A stretch of 64,000 nt of DNA from an uncultured Pontibacter sp. (GCA_947499125.1 CANMMP010000002.1:310001-374000), one strand, 5' to 3'; numbered from the stretch's first letter, positions 8,484 through 17,265 are shown. The notes: generated from the letters alone by a model not told the origin. Numbers and translations: made by a program.

Positions 8484-9146
8484 TTATACTTTGTCATTTG
8501 TATCGGTTCTGTCCTGGGACGGATTTATAGTAGTTAAAAGCGGCAGCTGAATATGAAACTTAACCGAAATTATCCTGATGACGATGACCGTGAGAGCAGC
8601 TATCGACTCTGACAAAGGCATTAGAAAATTGAACTTGTAACACGCAAAGTACACAATGCCACCGGCTATGCAGGCCAATGCATAAATATCCTTCCGGAAA
8701 AGGAGAGGTACCTCATTTATTATAATATCGCGGAGCACACCACCTAAGGTGCCGGTTATAGTTCCCATAATTATACATACCCAGAAGGGCAGGCCGGCAT
8801 CAAGGCTTTTACTTAAACCAACGATAGTGAACAGACCAAGGCCTATGGCATCGAACAAGAACAAGGTATTGCCCCACTTAAAAAGCTTTTCTTTAAACAA
8901 TATAGTAGAGAGCAGCGCAGCACCTGTTATAATAATGTAGATAGGATCCTGCATCCAGAAAGGCGTTACATCGAGCAACACGTCGCGGGTGGTGCCACCG
9001 CCAATAGCAGTTACCAGGCCTATAACATAAGCGCCAAACCAATCGATGTTTTTACCCGATGCCAGCCTGATACCGCTTATAGCAAATACGAAAGTACCCA
9101 CCAGATCGATAAGCGTGGTAAAACTCATGTCTGTAAGTATGGTCAT
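8484..9146 (-). CDS. TRIC/UPF0126 family membrane protein (YadS-like)
   Basis: The 220-residue protein has about seven membrane helices and two copies of the family's glycine-rich signature: GLVTAIGGGTTRDVLLD in the first half and GTITGTLGGVLRDIIINEVP in the second. This internal duplication is characteristic of UPF0126 proteins, bacterial relatives of trimeric intracellular cation channels that conduct monovalent cations. The C-terminal tail (after about residue 200) is polar and variable. A later ATG eight codons in is also possible. It stands alone, on the same strand as its neighbours, with about 125 bases to the regulator gene downstream. Physiological role unknown. Confidence 0.9.
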   Translation of the reverse strand: MTILTDMSFTTLIDLVGTFVFAISGIRLASGKNIDWFGAYVIGLVTAIGGGTTRDVLLDVTPFWMQDPIYIIITGAALLSTILFKEKLFKWGNTLFLFDAIGLGLFTIVGLSKSLDAGLPFWVCIIMGTITGTLGGVLRDIIINEVPLLFRKDIYALACIAGGIVYFACYKFNFLMPLSESIAALTVIVIRIISVKFHIQLPLLTTINPSQDRTDTNDKV

Positions 9147-9449
9147 CGGCTTATGTTTGCGTCGGGTTGATGTTCGGGTTAATGGCCTGCAATTTACTAA
9201 CTAACTTACGTTGCACAACAAAACGCGGAAAGTAACGCTTACGGAAAGTAAACCCACCCCTAACCCCTCCGGGGGGGAATATCTCCAAAGTATAAACTTT
9301 GTTTACTGGTGTGAGGACAAAAAAACAACTTTACTATAAATAGGCCAATCCGGACAAACTAACAGTCCTGTTCCTCGGAGGAGGAGAAGTATAAAATCGC
9401 TCTCAATTTACAAACTATAACCTGGGTGGCTGGTTTGTAAACTATAATT
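9147..9449. other. Intergenic stretch with GC-rich palindromic repeat fragments
   Basis: No gene is seen. It contains a C-run/G-run palindrome (about 9254-9281, core CCCCTCCGGGGGGG) and a second palindromic stretch (about 9372-9388, core CTCCTCGGAGGAG). Such strings resemble extragenic repeats common in Bacteroidota genomes. The rest is upstream DNA of the TRIC gene with several A(C/G)TATA hexamers. Confidence 0.4.
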
Positions 9450-10181
9450 CTACTCAACCCTATAGTTTAGTTTAACTGTAATAGAGGCTGTTTTCTCTTT
9501 GGAGGAGGTATTGAAGGTGCCTCCCCAGGAATATTCTTCGTTGGAGTTTTGGCCTGTTATCTGGAAAATGCCTAACTGGGCTGAAATAAGTTCACCGATA
9601 GTGCTGCCAGAATTCTCAGATATCTTTTCTGCACGTTCGCGGGCATCTTTTGTGGCTTCCGATATCAGTTCGATCTTAAGGTCGGATAGTTGGGTATAGT
9701 AATAGCGTGGTGGCTGCGAGTTTAGCTGTATGCCTTCGTTCAGCAGTTCGGTAATGCGGCGCGATATTTCCTCTATCTTTTCAATTTCTTTCGATGTGAT
9801 CTGGATGGACTGGGTAAGCCGGTAACCAACAAACTCATCGCCCATATACTGGCCGTTAGGGGAGTACTTTGCCCTGTTCTGTTCGGTCATCTCGATGGCA
9901 CTGAAAACTACCTCGCTTTTGTTAATGCCGTTTTTAGTTAAATAATCAGCAATGGTCTGCTTGTCCTGTGTTAGCTCTGCTGAGGCTGATCTCAAATCAC
10001 TATCCAGTTTATAGAAGCTGCCTTCCCATACGATCAGGTCGGAAGTGAAATCGCGTTTGCCCTGCCCGGTAACAGCAATTTCGCCTTCGGGTTTGCTGCG
10101 CTTAATATAGGCGTTGCCCAGTACGATAGCAGTAATTATAATAGCCACCGAAAACACAATAGCACTGATGTAATTTCTCAT
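9450..10181 (-). CDS. SIMPL (DUF541) domain protein
   Basis: The 243-residue protein has one N-terminal membrane anchor (YISAIVFSVAIIITAIVLGNAY) followed by a periplasmic SIMPL domain. Family marks include EIAVTGQGKRDFTSDLIVWEG at the domain start, the segment DLKIELISEATKDARERAEKI, and the C-terminal strand KTASITVKLNYRVE. SIMPL proteins (BP26/OMP28-like) form oligomeric periplasmic rings; their biochemical role is poorly known, with links to envelope stress. The gene stands alone, with a 142-base gap to the DoxX gene downstream-side boundary at 10324. Confidence 0.85.
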   Translation of the reverse strand: MRNYISAIVFSVAIIITAIVLGNAYIKRSKPEGEIAVTGQGKRDFTSDLIVWEGSFYKLDSDLRSASAELTQDKQTIADYLTKNGINKSEVVFSAIEMTEQNRAKYSPNGQYMGDEFVGYRLTQSIQITSKEIEKIEEISRRITELLNEGIQLNSQPPRYYYTQLSDLKIELISEATKDARERAEKISENSGSTIGELISAQLGIFQITGQNSNEEYSWGGTFNTSSKEKTASITVKLNYRVE

Positions 10182-10323
10182 AGTATAGGAAGGGTTTATA
10201 GTTGATAACGGTGTTTATACTCGTTTAACTGACTACGAATAAAAGTTAAGTATGCGCTTTATAGGTTATAAAATTTTGTACAGTGCTTTTGTGTTTTAAA
10301 GTACTGTATACCAGATTGTTTGT

Positions 10324-10734
10324 CTATAGTTTGTTAGGAGTGCGTTTTTGATCCTTGTTCCATAACATAATAGCGATAAGCACACAGATAAGTAGAAAGT
10401 TAAACTCCATTCCATTTCTACCTAAGCCAACCACAAACCAACCTTCTTTATAGTGAATCATAACAATGCCAGCTATCAGGATGACAATGGTGACAAGTGA
10501 TGCAACCATTACATACTTATTTATGACTAAAAGTATAGCGCTCACGACATGCGACAATTTTATGATCCAAGCCAGAGCGAGACCAAATGGGGCGAATCCG
10601 ACTTTGTTTAAATAAAGATTTCCAAAATCGTTCACTCCATTATTTAGCATTACCGGAATACTATGCGCTAGTAAGGTAATAGCTACTGCAATCCTCAATA
10701 TTAATGATGCTGTCATAGGTTCAGATAGTTGCAT
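10324..10734 (-). CDS. DoxX-like small membrane protein
   Basis: This 136-residue protein has four predicted membrane helices and the DoxX-like pattern near the N terminus (a helix with HS followed by P, then NDFGNLYLNKVGFAPFGLALAW and a KLSHVVSAILL helix). DoxX-family proteins are small quinone-pathway or redox-related membrane proteins of varied function. It is preceded by the lipoprotein gene at 10823 on the same strand, about 88 bases away. The assignment to the superfamily is reasonable; a specific role cannot be given. Confidence 0.65.
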   Translation of the reverse strand: MQLSEPMTASLILRIAVAITLLAHSIPVMLNNGVNDFGNLYLNKVGFAPFGLALAWIIKLSHVVSAILLVINKYVMVASLVTIVILIAGIVMIHYKEGWFVVGLGRNGMEFNFLLICVLIAIMLWNKDQKRTPNKL

Positions 10735-10822
10735 TACGTTATGGAATTGACCGATTTGTTTGTAGGACAGGTGACGTATCTTAAATGAGGAAAGTGAGCC
10801 GAATTTTGGCTCATGTACTAGG

Positions 10823-11803
10823 TTAGCTACTGTATTTCTCTAAATAACCACTCTTAAGAAGGAAATTTTCAGCGTCCGACATCATGATGATGTCTTCAAT
10901 AGCTTGTTTCTTATCATTGGAGTTATTGTAATAGGCTTCACAAATCTTGAACCCTATGAAATAAGCTAAATCGGCTGGACGATTTGTTCGATAGTCATAC
11001 ATCCAGTCCGTGTCCTCAATGGATTTCCCATTTTTGACATCTGAATAGAATTCACTCCATAGCTCCCTTTCGTGTTCCATACCATAATCATAGATGGCTT
11101 TGCTTTGCGTAATTCTGCCCAGCATTAGGGAGGCGATAAAATCAGCAGCTCCTTCCACTATGGTTTGCTTCAGCAGGGATTCATCAGCATTGTCTCCACC
11201 TGGCTGTTGTGTATGAACAGCTTCGTGGGCTACTACACCAATGATGTCACCTGTTTGGTTTCTTAGGACGAGCCTCATGAAATCATTCTTATCAAACTCT
11301 TTGAGGTTAACTGAGTTGTCGGCTGCTACAATCTCAGTACCTATCAGAATTAACCCCTCTGAAGTTGTACCACCTGTTCTCAAGGTTCCAATAGCAAAAC
11401 AAACGTCTGGCTGCTTAAAAGACGGGTAAAGTTCACGAAGCTTATCAAAAGCAGGCTGTAGTTCAGATTTCCTGTTCTGTACTTCTTCGGTTAAAGGTCT
11501 GATTGTTTTCCAGAACTCAGGCATAGTCCTCACCAACTGGACGTACTCTTTGGCTGTAAAATTTCTTAGCTGTAAGAACTCTTTGAAGTATGGACTTGCT
11601 TTATCCAGGTACAACTCCTGAAATGTTAAAGCACTATCCGTAGAGCTGCCCAACTGGTCATATGCCTTCCAGAAATTTTTTATGTCCTGCGTCTCAATCT
11701 TATAGCTAACAGCGCTTGATTTACTTGTTTCAAGGACTTTAGAATTGGTGCAGCTTAAGATGAGTAAGCCACAAAGTAAAATGCTATAGAAACTCCATTT
11801 CAT
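10823..11803 (-). CDS. Predicted zinc-dependent protease lipoprotein (DUF2268-like)
   Basis: The 326-residue protein begins with a lipoprotein signal (SILLCGLLILSC, lipid-modified Cys about residue 18). Near residue 192 it has VVAHEAVHTQQ, an HExxH zinc-binding motif, followed about 25 residues later by IVEGAADFIASLM, whose glutamate could be the third metal ligand as in gluzincin-type peptidases. This resembles DUF2268-type predicted Zn proteases of Bacteroidota. It should face the periplasm or cell surface as a lipoprotein. It lies in a stretch with almost none of the A(C/G)TATA hexamers that fill the rest of the window, a sign of possible recent acquisition. Peptidase activity is inferred from the motif only. 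Confidence 0.7.
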   Translation of the reverse strand: MKWSFYSILLCGLLILSCTNSKVLETSKSSAVSYKIETQDIKNFWKAYDQLGSSTDSALTFQELYLDKASPYFKEFLQLRNFTAKEYVQLVRTMPEFWKTIRPLTEEVQNRKSELQPAFDKLRELYPSFKQPDVCFAIGTLRTGGTTSEGLILIGTEIVAADNSVNLKEFDKNDFMRLVLRNQTGDIIGVVAHEAVHTQQPGGDNADESLLKQTIVEGAADFIASLMLGRITQSKAIYDYGMEHERELWSEFYSDVKNGKSIEDTDWMYDYRTNRPADLAYFIGFKICEAYYNNSNDKKQAIEDIIMMSDAENFLLKSGYLEKYSS

Positions 11804-11860
11804 AACTAATCATATATTGTAGCACAACGTACTGGGCTAAGGCACGCCATCAAGTGTGAT

Positions 11861-12340
11861 TTAGGCTTTGTTGTACACAGGCTTTTTTAACTTCTTTTTC
11901 AGCCATTCATATTCTTTATCCTCAAGAAGATGCCCATCAATGCTGAAAATTTTCTTTTCCCTGTTATACAATTTAAGCTGTTTTATTTTCTTAAACTTCT
12001 TATCCCAAAGGACTAACCACAATGGATTTTGAACGTGAGCAGTCGCAGGAAAATCTTTATGAATAGACTGCACTTTGGTAATATCCGCAAGTGATATTCT
12101 TTTTCTTGATAAACGCAGCAGGTCCGTTGCCTCTAAGTAATCATTGGTAAGGATAAATCTACTTTTCGTAAACAAACCTATACCTATAAATAAAAGTCCA
12201 GAGCAAAGCAGAAACAATATCCAGATTAGTTGACTTCTATTATCAAGGTTTGATGCTGCAAGTATAGAAGCTGCACAGAGAGACAAGCCAATGAATATGA
12301 CTGCCTTTAATTTTCTTTTATCTGTCTTCAGTTTCATCAT
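11861..12340 (-). CDS. Hypothetical two-helix membrane protein with PH-like C-terminal domain
   Basis: The protein (159 residues from the ATG chosen here; a TTG five codons upstream would also be in frame) has two adjacent membrane helices (about residues 13-33 and 39-59), then a short soluble domain with FILTNDYLEATDLLRLSRKRISLADI, a pattern seen in bacterial PH-like membrane domains, and a lysine-rich end. Function is unknown. It shares the motif-poor region with the protease-like lipoprotein next to it, from which it is separated by 57 bases on the same strand. Confidence 0.55.
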   Translation of the reverse strand: MMKLKTDKRKLKAVIFIGLSLCAASILAASNLDNRSQLIWILFLLCSGLLFIGIGLFTKSRFILTNDYLEATDLLRLSRKRISLADITKVQSIHKDFPATAHVQNPLWLVLWDKKFKKIKQLKLYNREKKIFSIDGHLLEDKEYEWLKKKLKKPVYNKA

Positions 12341-12459
12341 TGAGCTTATGTACAACTAAAATATAAACAAAAACATACACTTATCTGCGCTATACCTGTA
12401 ATGGTCTCAGTTGCTAATGTTTTTCTAAACTAAGTTATACTTTTTAATTTAAGTATAAA

Positions 12460-13206
12460 CTATAGTCTACCGGTTTCCTGCCAGCGCATGCGGTAGGCAT
12501 TTATGGCGGTGTCGCCGAGCTTGTTAATGAGCTTATAGTTTACCACCGCCCCGACGGGTGCGCCAATTATAGGTATAAGCTGCGCCATTTTTGCCAGGTC
12601 AATGTAGTCGCGGTATTCCTGCTGAAAGCTACGCCAGTTAAACTCATTTATATCGTCAGGTAGAAGCTGTTTGCGGGTTTCCCAATCTGTCATATGTTGG
12701 TATACATCGCGGCGGTGTTCGTGGCTGCTAAAGGCCAGCTGAAAGATGTAGAGCAGGTATAGCCTTTCTTTGTAATCATTCACATCGTAACCATATAAAG
12801 CCGCTATCTCGAAAAGCAATTTTATCTTAAACCCAAACAGTAACGGAAAATCGGCGAGGCCCAGCAATATGCCGCCAGCACCTGTTATACCTCCTTCGGC
12901 AGCGGCAGCATGCCTGTAAAACTTTATACGTCCCTCCACAAGCCCTTCCTGCAGCTGTAAGCTGGTAGCCTCAGCTGGGGTACGCGAAACATAGCCAGCC
13001 CCGAATAATGTAGCGCGCGTCATTTGTTTAATAGCTGTAGTTATGGCATTGTGTATCTTATCCGGTATGTAGCTGTTAATTTTTTGCTGTGCCTTGCGCG
13101 AGAGGTTATTTATAAAAGAGGGTTCCTGTAACATCTGGCGTTGCCAGTCGCGGAGTTGGTGTTGCGCACGTTGGTTGTAGTAGTGGTCGGAGAGAAGTAT
13201 GGCCAT
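12460..13206 (-). CDS. EcsC family protein
   Basis: The 248-residue protein shows EcsC-family features: an N-terminal helical part rich in Gln/Arg, a glycine-rich hydrophobic centre (AEGGITGAGGILLGLADFPLL, about residues 102-122), the motif FKIKLLFEIAALYGYDVND, and a C-terminal hydrophobic segment (LIPIIGAPVGAVVNY). EcsC proteins in Bacillus are encoded with an ABC transporter, but in Bacteroidota they often stand alone, as here, and their function is unknown. No partner gene is adjacent: the next gene on the same strand (YceI) is 150 bases away. Confidence 0.85.
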   Translation of the reverse strand: MAILLSDHYYNQRAQHQLRDWQRQMLQEPSFINNLSRKAQQKINSYIPDKIHNAITTAIKQMTRATLFGAGYVSRTPAEATSLQLQEGLVEGRIKFYRHAAAAEGGITGAGGILLGLADFPLLFGFKIKLLFEIAALYGYDVNDYKERLYLLYIFQLAFSSHEHRRDVYQHMTDWETRKQLLPDDINEFNWRSFQQEYRDYIDLAKMAQLIPIIGAPVGAVVNYKLINKLGDTAINAYRMRWQETGRL

Positions 13207-13305
13207 AGTTTGGGCGTTGCTACAGTTTAATACTCCAAACTACAATTTAATATGGTAGGTTTTATAGTTGCGCTACAAATAATGCGGGTAACCCCTATAA
13301 ACAGG

Positions 13306-13338
13306 GCAAGCCACCCTGGTAAGTACCGGGTGGCTTGC
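13306..13338 (-). terminator. Terminator after the YceI gene
   Basis: An 11-bp perfect stem (GCAAGCCACCC with GGGTGGCTTGC) closes an 11-base loop and lies just past the stop of the minus-strand YceI gene. The loop contains GGTAAGTA, as does the terminator at 14059-14086. Confidence 0.75.
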
Positions 13339-13359
13339 AAGTAAACAGGAAAAAAAGTA

Positions 13360-13893
13360 TTAAGCTTGCTTTACAAGCTGTATCTCGCAGTGTAGTTTAA
13401 TTTCGTTGCTAACCACTACCTGACCGGCTTCGGTTACGGCATCCCAGGTCAGGTTAAATTCTTTACGGTTTACTTTGCCATCTACCGTAAAGCCTGCTTT
13501 TGTCTGGCCATAAGGGTCAACTACAATACCGCCAAACTCTACATCAAGCGTAATTGGTTTTGTCACATCGCGTATGGTCAGGTCGCCGTGCAGTTTATAG
13601 TCGTCGCCGGAGCCTTCGTATTTTTTACCAACAAAGCGCAATTGCTTATACTGCTCTGCATTAAAGAAGTCATCCGATTTCAGGTGTGTGTCGCGCTGGT
13701 CGTTGTTTGTATTTATAGAGTCGATATCGGCTGTAAATTCGATGCGTGATGCGGTTGTAAAGTCATCACCATCAGTTTCTACCTCCAGATCAAAGTTCTT
13801 AAAATAGCCCGTTACCGTTGTGATCATCAGGTGTTTTACCTTGAACTGGATCTCACTGTGGGTTGGGTCAATTTTCCATTTCGTGCTTGCCAT
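13360..13893 (-). CDS. YceI family protein (lipocalin-like isoprenoid-binding domain)
   Basis: The 177-residue protein matches YceI from end to end: WKIDPTHSEIQFKVKHLMIT at the start, RIEFTADIDSINTNNDQRD, the segment HLKSDDFFNAEQY, GDLTIRDVTKPITLDVEFGG, and a C-terminal FNLTWDAVTEAG. The family folds as a lipocalin-like beta-barrel that binds polyisoprenoid lipids. There is no signal peptide, so this copy is probably cytoplasmic, as are many Bacteroidota YceI proteins. It is a single gene with its own terminator. Biological role of the cytoplasmic form is not established. Confidence 0.93.
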   Translation of the reverse strand: MASTKWKIDPTHSEIQFKVKHLMITTVTGYFKNFDLEVETDGDDFTTASRIEFTADIDSINTNNDQRDTHLKSDDFFNAEQYKQLRFVGKKYEGSGDDYKLHGDLTIRDVTKPITLDVEFGGIVVDPYGQTKAGFTVDGKVNRKEFNLTWDAVTEAGQVVVSNEIKLHCEIQLVKQA

Positions 13894-14058
13894 AGTTTCT
13901 GCTGTTAGTTTATAGTTTAAATAAAAATATTGTGTACGAAGCTTTAATTAAATGTATCAACAATTAATGTATATACATGCAATTTGGCAAAAATGTTTCC
14001 ATTACCAACCTATAATTTTCATGGATAAGCCTAACCTATAGTTTGCCACAAACGCAAA

Positions 14059-14086
14059 ACGCCGCCCCAGGTAAGTAGGGCGGCGT
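14059..14086 (-). terminator. Terminator after the coiled-coil protein gene
   Basis: A 9-bp perfect GC-rich stem (ACGCCGCCC with GGGCGGCGT) around a loop containing AGGTAAGTA follows the stop of the minus-strand gene ending at 14110. Confidence 0.75.
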
Positions 14087-14109
14087 ATTTATAGTTTAAA
14101 ATCAGTTGC

Positions 14110-14790
14110 TTAAGCGTGCTGCTTTTTTTGCAGCGAAGCCAGTTGCTGGCTAAGTTCTTCGGCACGGTTAAATTCTGTCTGCATTTCTCGCTTCAGCTTT
14201 AGTTCGCGTTCGCGGGCGTTCTTCTTATACTCGTTAAACTCACTGTCGATGTCGTCAAAAGCTTTCACTTTCTCAACTGATGTGCGCTTGCTGCTCTTAT
14301 ACTGCATCATCATAATGGCAAGCATAATAAGCAGGGCAACTATAATAACCGAATTCAGCACAACGTAAAACTGCTTCTGCATATCAATACCCAGAATAGA
14401 GATATTGTTTATCAGGTGCTGGCTTTTCTGAACTTCCTGCTCTTTGCGGGCAGTTTCCTCGGTCAGGGCTTTCAGTTGCTTTTCCTGGGCTGCTACGTTG
14501 GCTTTGGCTTCCAGCAATTCTTTGTCGGCACCGGCACGGGCATCAGCTAATTTTTTTCCTACTACCTGCAGGCTGTCACTTACGCTGTTGTAAAAAGAGT
14601 TCAGCGTTTTAACATTCACCACCTTATACTGCTGGCCCTTTTCCTGGTACGAGTTGGCATCCTCCTTCAGGTTATTGAACTGCTTTGATAAGGTGTTTTT
14701 AGATGGTTTTGTTGACTGTGCTACAGCGTTAAAAGGCTGCATAGCTGTAAACATTACAACTAAAACAAGAGATAAAAAGGTTGACTTCAT
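14110..14790 (-). CDS. Exported coiled-coil membrane protein of unknown function
   Basis: Starting at the ATG at 14790, the protein is 226 residues: a signal peptide (MKSTFLSLVLVVMFTAMQPF...VAQS), a long coiled coil rich in Ala, Glu, Lys and Gln (about residues 35-125), one membrane helix (about 140-162), and a second charged coiled coil (about 165-226). An upstream in-frame ATG exists, but the signal peptide fits the later start. The layout (exported coiled coil, single helix, cytoplasmic coiled coil) suggests a structural or scaffolding envelope protein. No family was recognised. Confidence 0.65.
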   Translation of the reverse strand: MKSTFLSLVLVVMFTAMQPFNAVAQSTKPSKNTLSKQFNNLKEDANSYQEKGQQYKVVNVKTLNSFYNSVSDSLQVVGKKLADARAGADKELLEAKANVAAQEKQLKALTEETARKEQEVQKSQHLINNISILGIDMQKQFYVVLNSVIIVALLIMLAIMMMQYKSSKRTSVEKVKAFDDIDSEFNEYKKNARERELKLKREMQTEFNRAEELSQQLASLQKKQHA

Positions 14791-15118
14791 GGTAAGATTA
14801 ATTAATATCCGATGCAATACCGGAGTAAACATAAAAGAAACTGCTATACCGCGCAATTAAAATTAAATATGGACGAAACTTATTTTACTGATTTCCCTAC
14901 TTAACTCCTGATATGGCATATTATTGCCTACTGGCTCCGAATAAACATCACTAAAGGTGTATATAGCCTTTAGTCCACTGATAATGAGTGGCTATTTGCT
15001 ATACATAAACACCATACAGGTTTTATAGTTCCTGAAACAAAATCGCCCTGTTGTTTAACAGGGCGATTTTGCATTTTGGCAGGCTTATAAGGTAAGTCTA
15101 AGCCATGTATAGTATAAA
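14791..15118. other. Intergenic stretch with two adjacent small hairpins and a terminator
   Basis: No gene is seen. Two neighbouring inverted repeats occur: ACTAAAGG/CCTTTAGT (14950-14974) and CCACT/AGTGG (14975-14991). The terminator at 15039-15070 follows. The paired hairpins are not explained by a gene end and could belong to a leader or small RNA. Confidence 0.3.
15039..15070 (-). terminator. Terminator after the nuclease lipoprotein gene
   Basis: A 14-bp perfect stem (AAAATCGCCCTGTT with AACAGGGCGATTTT) with a 4-base loop lies about 50 bases past the stop of the minus-strand nuclease gene. Confidence 0.8.
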
Positions 15119-16939
15119 TTACTGCACATCTACAGATGCTTCAATTACCTGTTCCACGCTGTTATCGATCAGGTTAAAGAAGTCGTAACCGGTTTTGGCT
15201 TCAATAGCATCTACGGTAGTGCGGTGGCTTCTCCAGTCGGTATTTATAGTCTGGCTGTTTGGCATGTCAACGGCAATTACGCGGGTATTAGTCGTAACGC
15301 GGGCTGCATCGTTAGTGCCATCAGGCAGTATAAGTATAACCTTCCAGGTGTTGGATGGCACCTGCACACGGCCATTATCAATAGTTGTAGCATAGCCGTT
15401 GCTTCCGTCTCCGCCAATACCATAGCCTCCGGATATAATGTATACTTCATAACCACCTGATAACATCGATCGGCAGTAGCCTTCCAGCGTTGCCCATGGG
15501 CCCTGGTTGTTACGTGGCGCCTGTGGTATCATGTTTGTCATCAGGAAAGTAGCTGAGTTGTCGGTAACACTTGCCGTTCTGTCCGCTGACGGTGACATGT
15601 GGCCTCTGTCGAAGCCGCTGCCGCTGTAGCTTGTAGAGCCCACACGGTACCAGCTAGAAGGCAGGGTGATATCGGAGCGGAAGTCGTCCTGGCGGGATGT
15701 GCTGCCTAACCACGACTCATCGAGGTGCCAGCTAACCCAGTTGGCAATACCCTTATCGCGGCTATACGACATTACAAACTGCGTTTTCTCGAGCAGGTAA
15801 TTGTTTGGCTGGTTTATATCGGTTACAGCCCCTGATGGGTTACCCAACGAAAGATGCACATTGTCGGAAGGGGTAGGGGTAGTGCCGCCACCACCTCCGC
15901 CACCATCGCCTGGTGCTTCGTCTGCAGTGCCGCCAATCGTAAAGTCATCTATGTTGAGTCGGTTGCCGCTCAGTTTTACTACCCTGAAACGAACTGCAGA
16001 AGTATAGCTTACCGGGAAAGTTGCCGTTTGCAGGCTGGTAGAAGTAGTGCTTACAGTGCTACCTACAACCGACCACGAAGTTCCGCCATTGGTTGATGCC
16101 TGTAATTGCCAGGTGCTGCTGGCGTCAGATCCGTAAAGGGCGTGTGCTATACTTACCGCATTTGCGCCGGTTACGTCAAATTCCATTTCCAGGGTGCCCA
16201 GGTCACGGATACGAACTGATTTGGTTCCTGTTTTACGGTCGCCGTCCAACGAGCCAAGCAAAGCCTCGTTCAGATACCAGCTGCCTGTGCTAAGCGCTAC
16301 AGAAGCAGCGGCATAACTGCCTTTCGAGCCACTTTCGTAATCTTCGGTTACATCAACAGTATTGGCTACCGGGTTTGGCTCCACTTGCACGTCGTCAATG
16401 TTTGCGCGGTTGCTGCTGCCGTCGGTCTTTCGTATCTCGAAGCGTACGTTGCCTGTCAGGTTCAAAGTATAAGATACTGTCTGCAGGGTGGTTTTGCTTA
16501 CTGTTATGGCACTGCCGGCGCTACTCCAGGTGCTGCCACCGTTAGTAGAGTAAAATACCTGCAGGGTAGAGTTCTTGTCGCTGCCAAACTTAGCATAGCG
16601 CATGGTAAAGCCTTTCGCGCCATCCGGCAAGTCGAACTGCATGGTCAGTTTACCACTGTTGCGCACTCTTGCTGCCTGCGCACCGGCTTTGCGGTCGGAG
16701 GTTGAGTTTCCGGTCAGGGCATCGTTAAACACCCAGGTGCCATCCGTAAAGTTTACTGAACCGGTAGCATAACTACCCTTGTAAGCGCTTTCAAATCCTT
16801 CGGAATAGTTGCCGGCAGCAATAACGCTTTCCTGTTCAATTATTTCCTGTGGTGCAATTTCCGGCTCTCTGTCGCAGGCCGTAAGCGTAAAGAAGGTGGT
16901 GAGGATAAAGACCCACCTGAATAGGTAACTGTGTTTCAT
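15119..16939 (-). CDS. DNA/RNA non-specific endonuclease lipoprotein with two jelly-roll-like modules
   Basis: From the ATG at 16939 the product is 606 residues. It opens with a lipoprotein signal (FILTTFFTLTAC). Two similar modules of about 140 residues follow (each starts with ..E.YES..KGSYA and ends with NIDD), then a GGGGGGG/TTPTP linker. The C-terminal 250 residues are a NUC-type nuclease with the DRGHM motif; the catalytic His is about residue 447, followed by SPSADRT and TNMIPQAPRNNQGPW. Such enzymes cut DNA and RNA with a bound Mg2+. The open frame extends another 105 codons upstream, but only the chosen start gives a signal peptide. As a surface or periplasmic lipoprotein it could scavenge extracellular nucleic acid. 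The modules probably bind carbohydrate or another polymer (inference). Confidence 0.88.
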   Translation of the reverse strand: MKHSYLFRWVFILTTFFTLTACDREPEIAPQEIIEQESVIAAGNYSEGFESAYKGSYATGSVNFTDGTWVFNDALTGNSTSDRKAGAQAARVRNSGKLTMQFDLPDGAKGFTMRYAKFGSDKNSTLQVFYSTNGGSTWSSAGSAITVSKTTLQTVSYTLNLTGNVRFEIRKTDGSSNRANIDDVQVEPNPVANTVDVTEDYESGSKGSYAAASVALSTGSWYLNEALLGSLDGDRKTGTKSVRIRDLGTLEMEFDVTGANAVSIAHALYGSDASSTWQLQASTNGGTSWSVVGSTVSTTSTSLQTATFPVSYTSAVRFRVVKLSGNRLNIDDFTIGGTADEAPGDGGGGGGGTTPTPSDNVHLSLGNPSGAVTDINQPNNYLLEKTQFVMSYSRDKGIANWVSWHLDESWLGSTSRQDDFRSDITLPSSWYRVGSTSYSGSGFDRGHMSPSADRTASVTDNSATFLMTNMIPQAPRNNQGPWATLEGYCRSMLSGGYEVYIISGGYGIGGDGSNGYATTIDNGRVQVPSNTWKVILILPDGTNDAARVTTNTRVIAVDMPNSQTINTDWRSHRTTVDAIEAKTGYDFFNLIDNSVEQVIEASVDVQ

Positions 16940-17265
16940 TTGTATGGTGTTAGAGTTGATAATACAAAGGTCGGGGAACAGCAAAAAAAGTAATACAGCT
17001 ATATTAAGATCCCCAAATATAGCGGAATAAAATATACGGAAGACTGTATTTAAGGATTTGATAATGTGAAAGTTAATGTTGGAACATGTAAAAATTAGAA
17101 TAATGCTAGCTGCTTGGCTTATAGTACCGAAGTATAAACGGGGGAAGTGAGATAAGCCGACAGGAAAACCCGAAGGCAGGTTTATAGTATAGGTATAGTT
17201 ACCATATACCTGTGCGGCAACTGTGTGGCAAATGTGCCGGCAATGCTGCTCCAAAACCGAAACCT
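16940..17265. other. Divergent intergenic region between nuclease and mqo genes
   Basis: No gene is seen. The stretch is AT-rich near the nuclease side and should hold the divergent promoters. The open frames extending from both genes into it look like upstream read-through rather than coding sequence. Confidence 0.4.

Noticed and set aside
16940-17254. N-terminal extension of the nuclease gene by 105 codons
   Set aside because: The extension has no signal peptide and overlaps the mqo upstream region; the internal ATG gives a clean lipoprotein signal.
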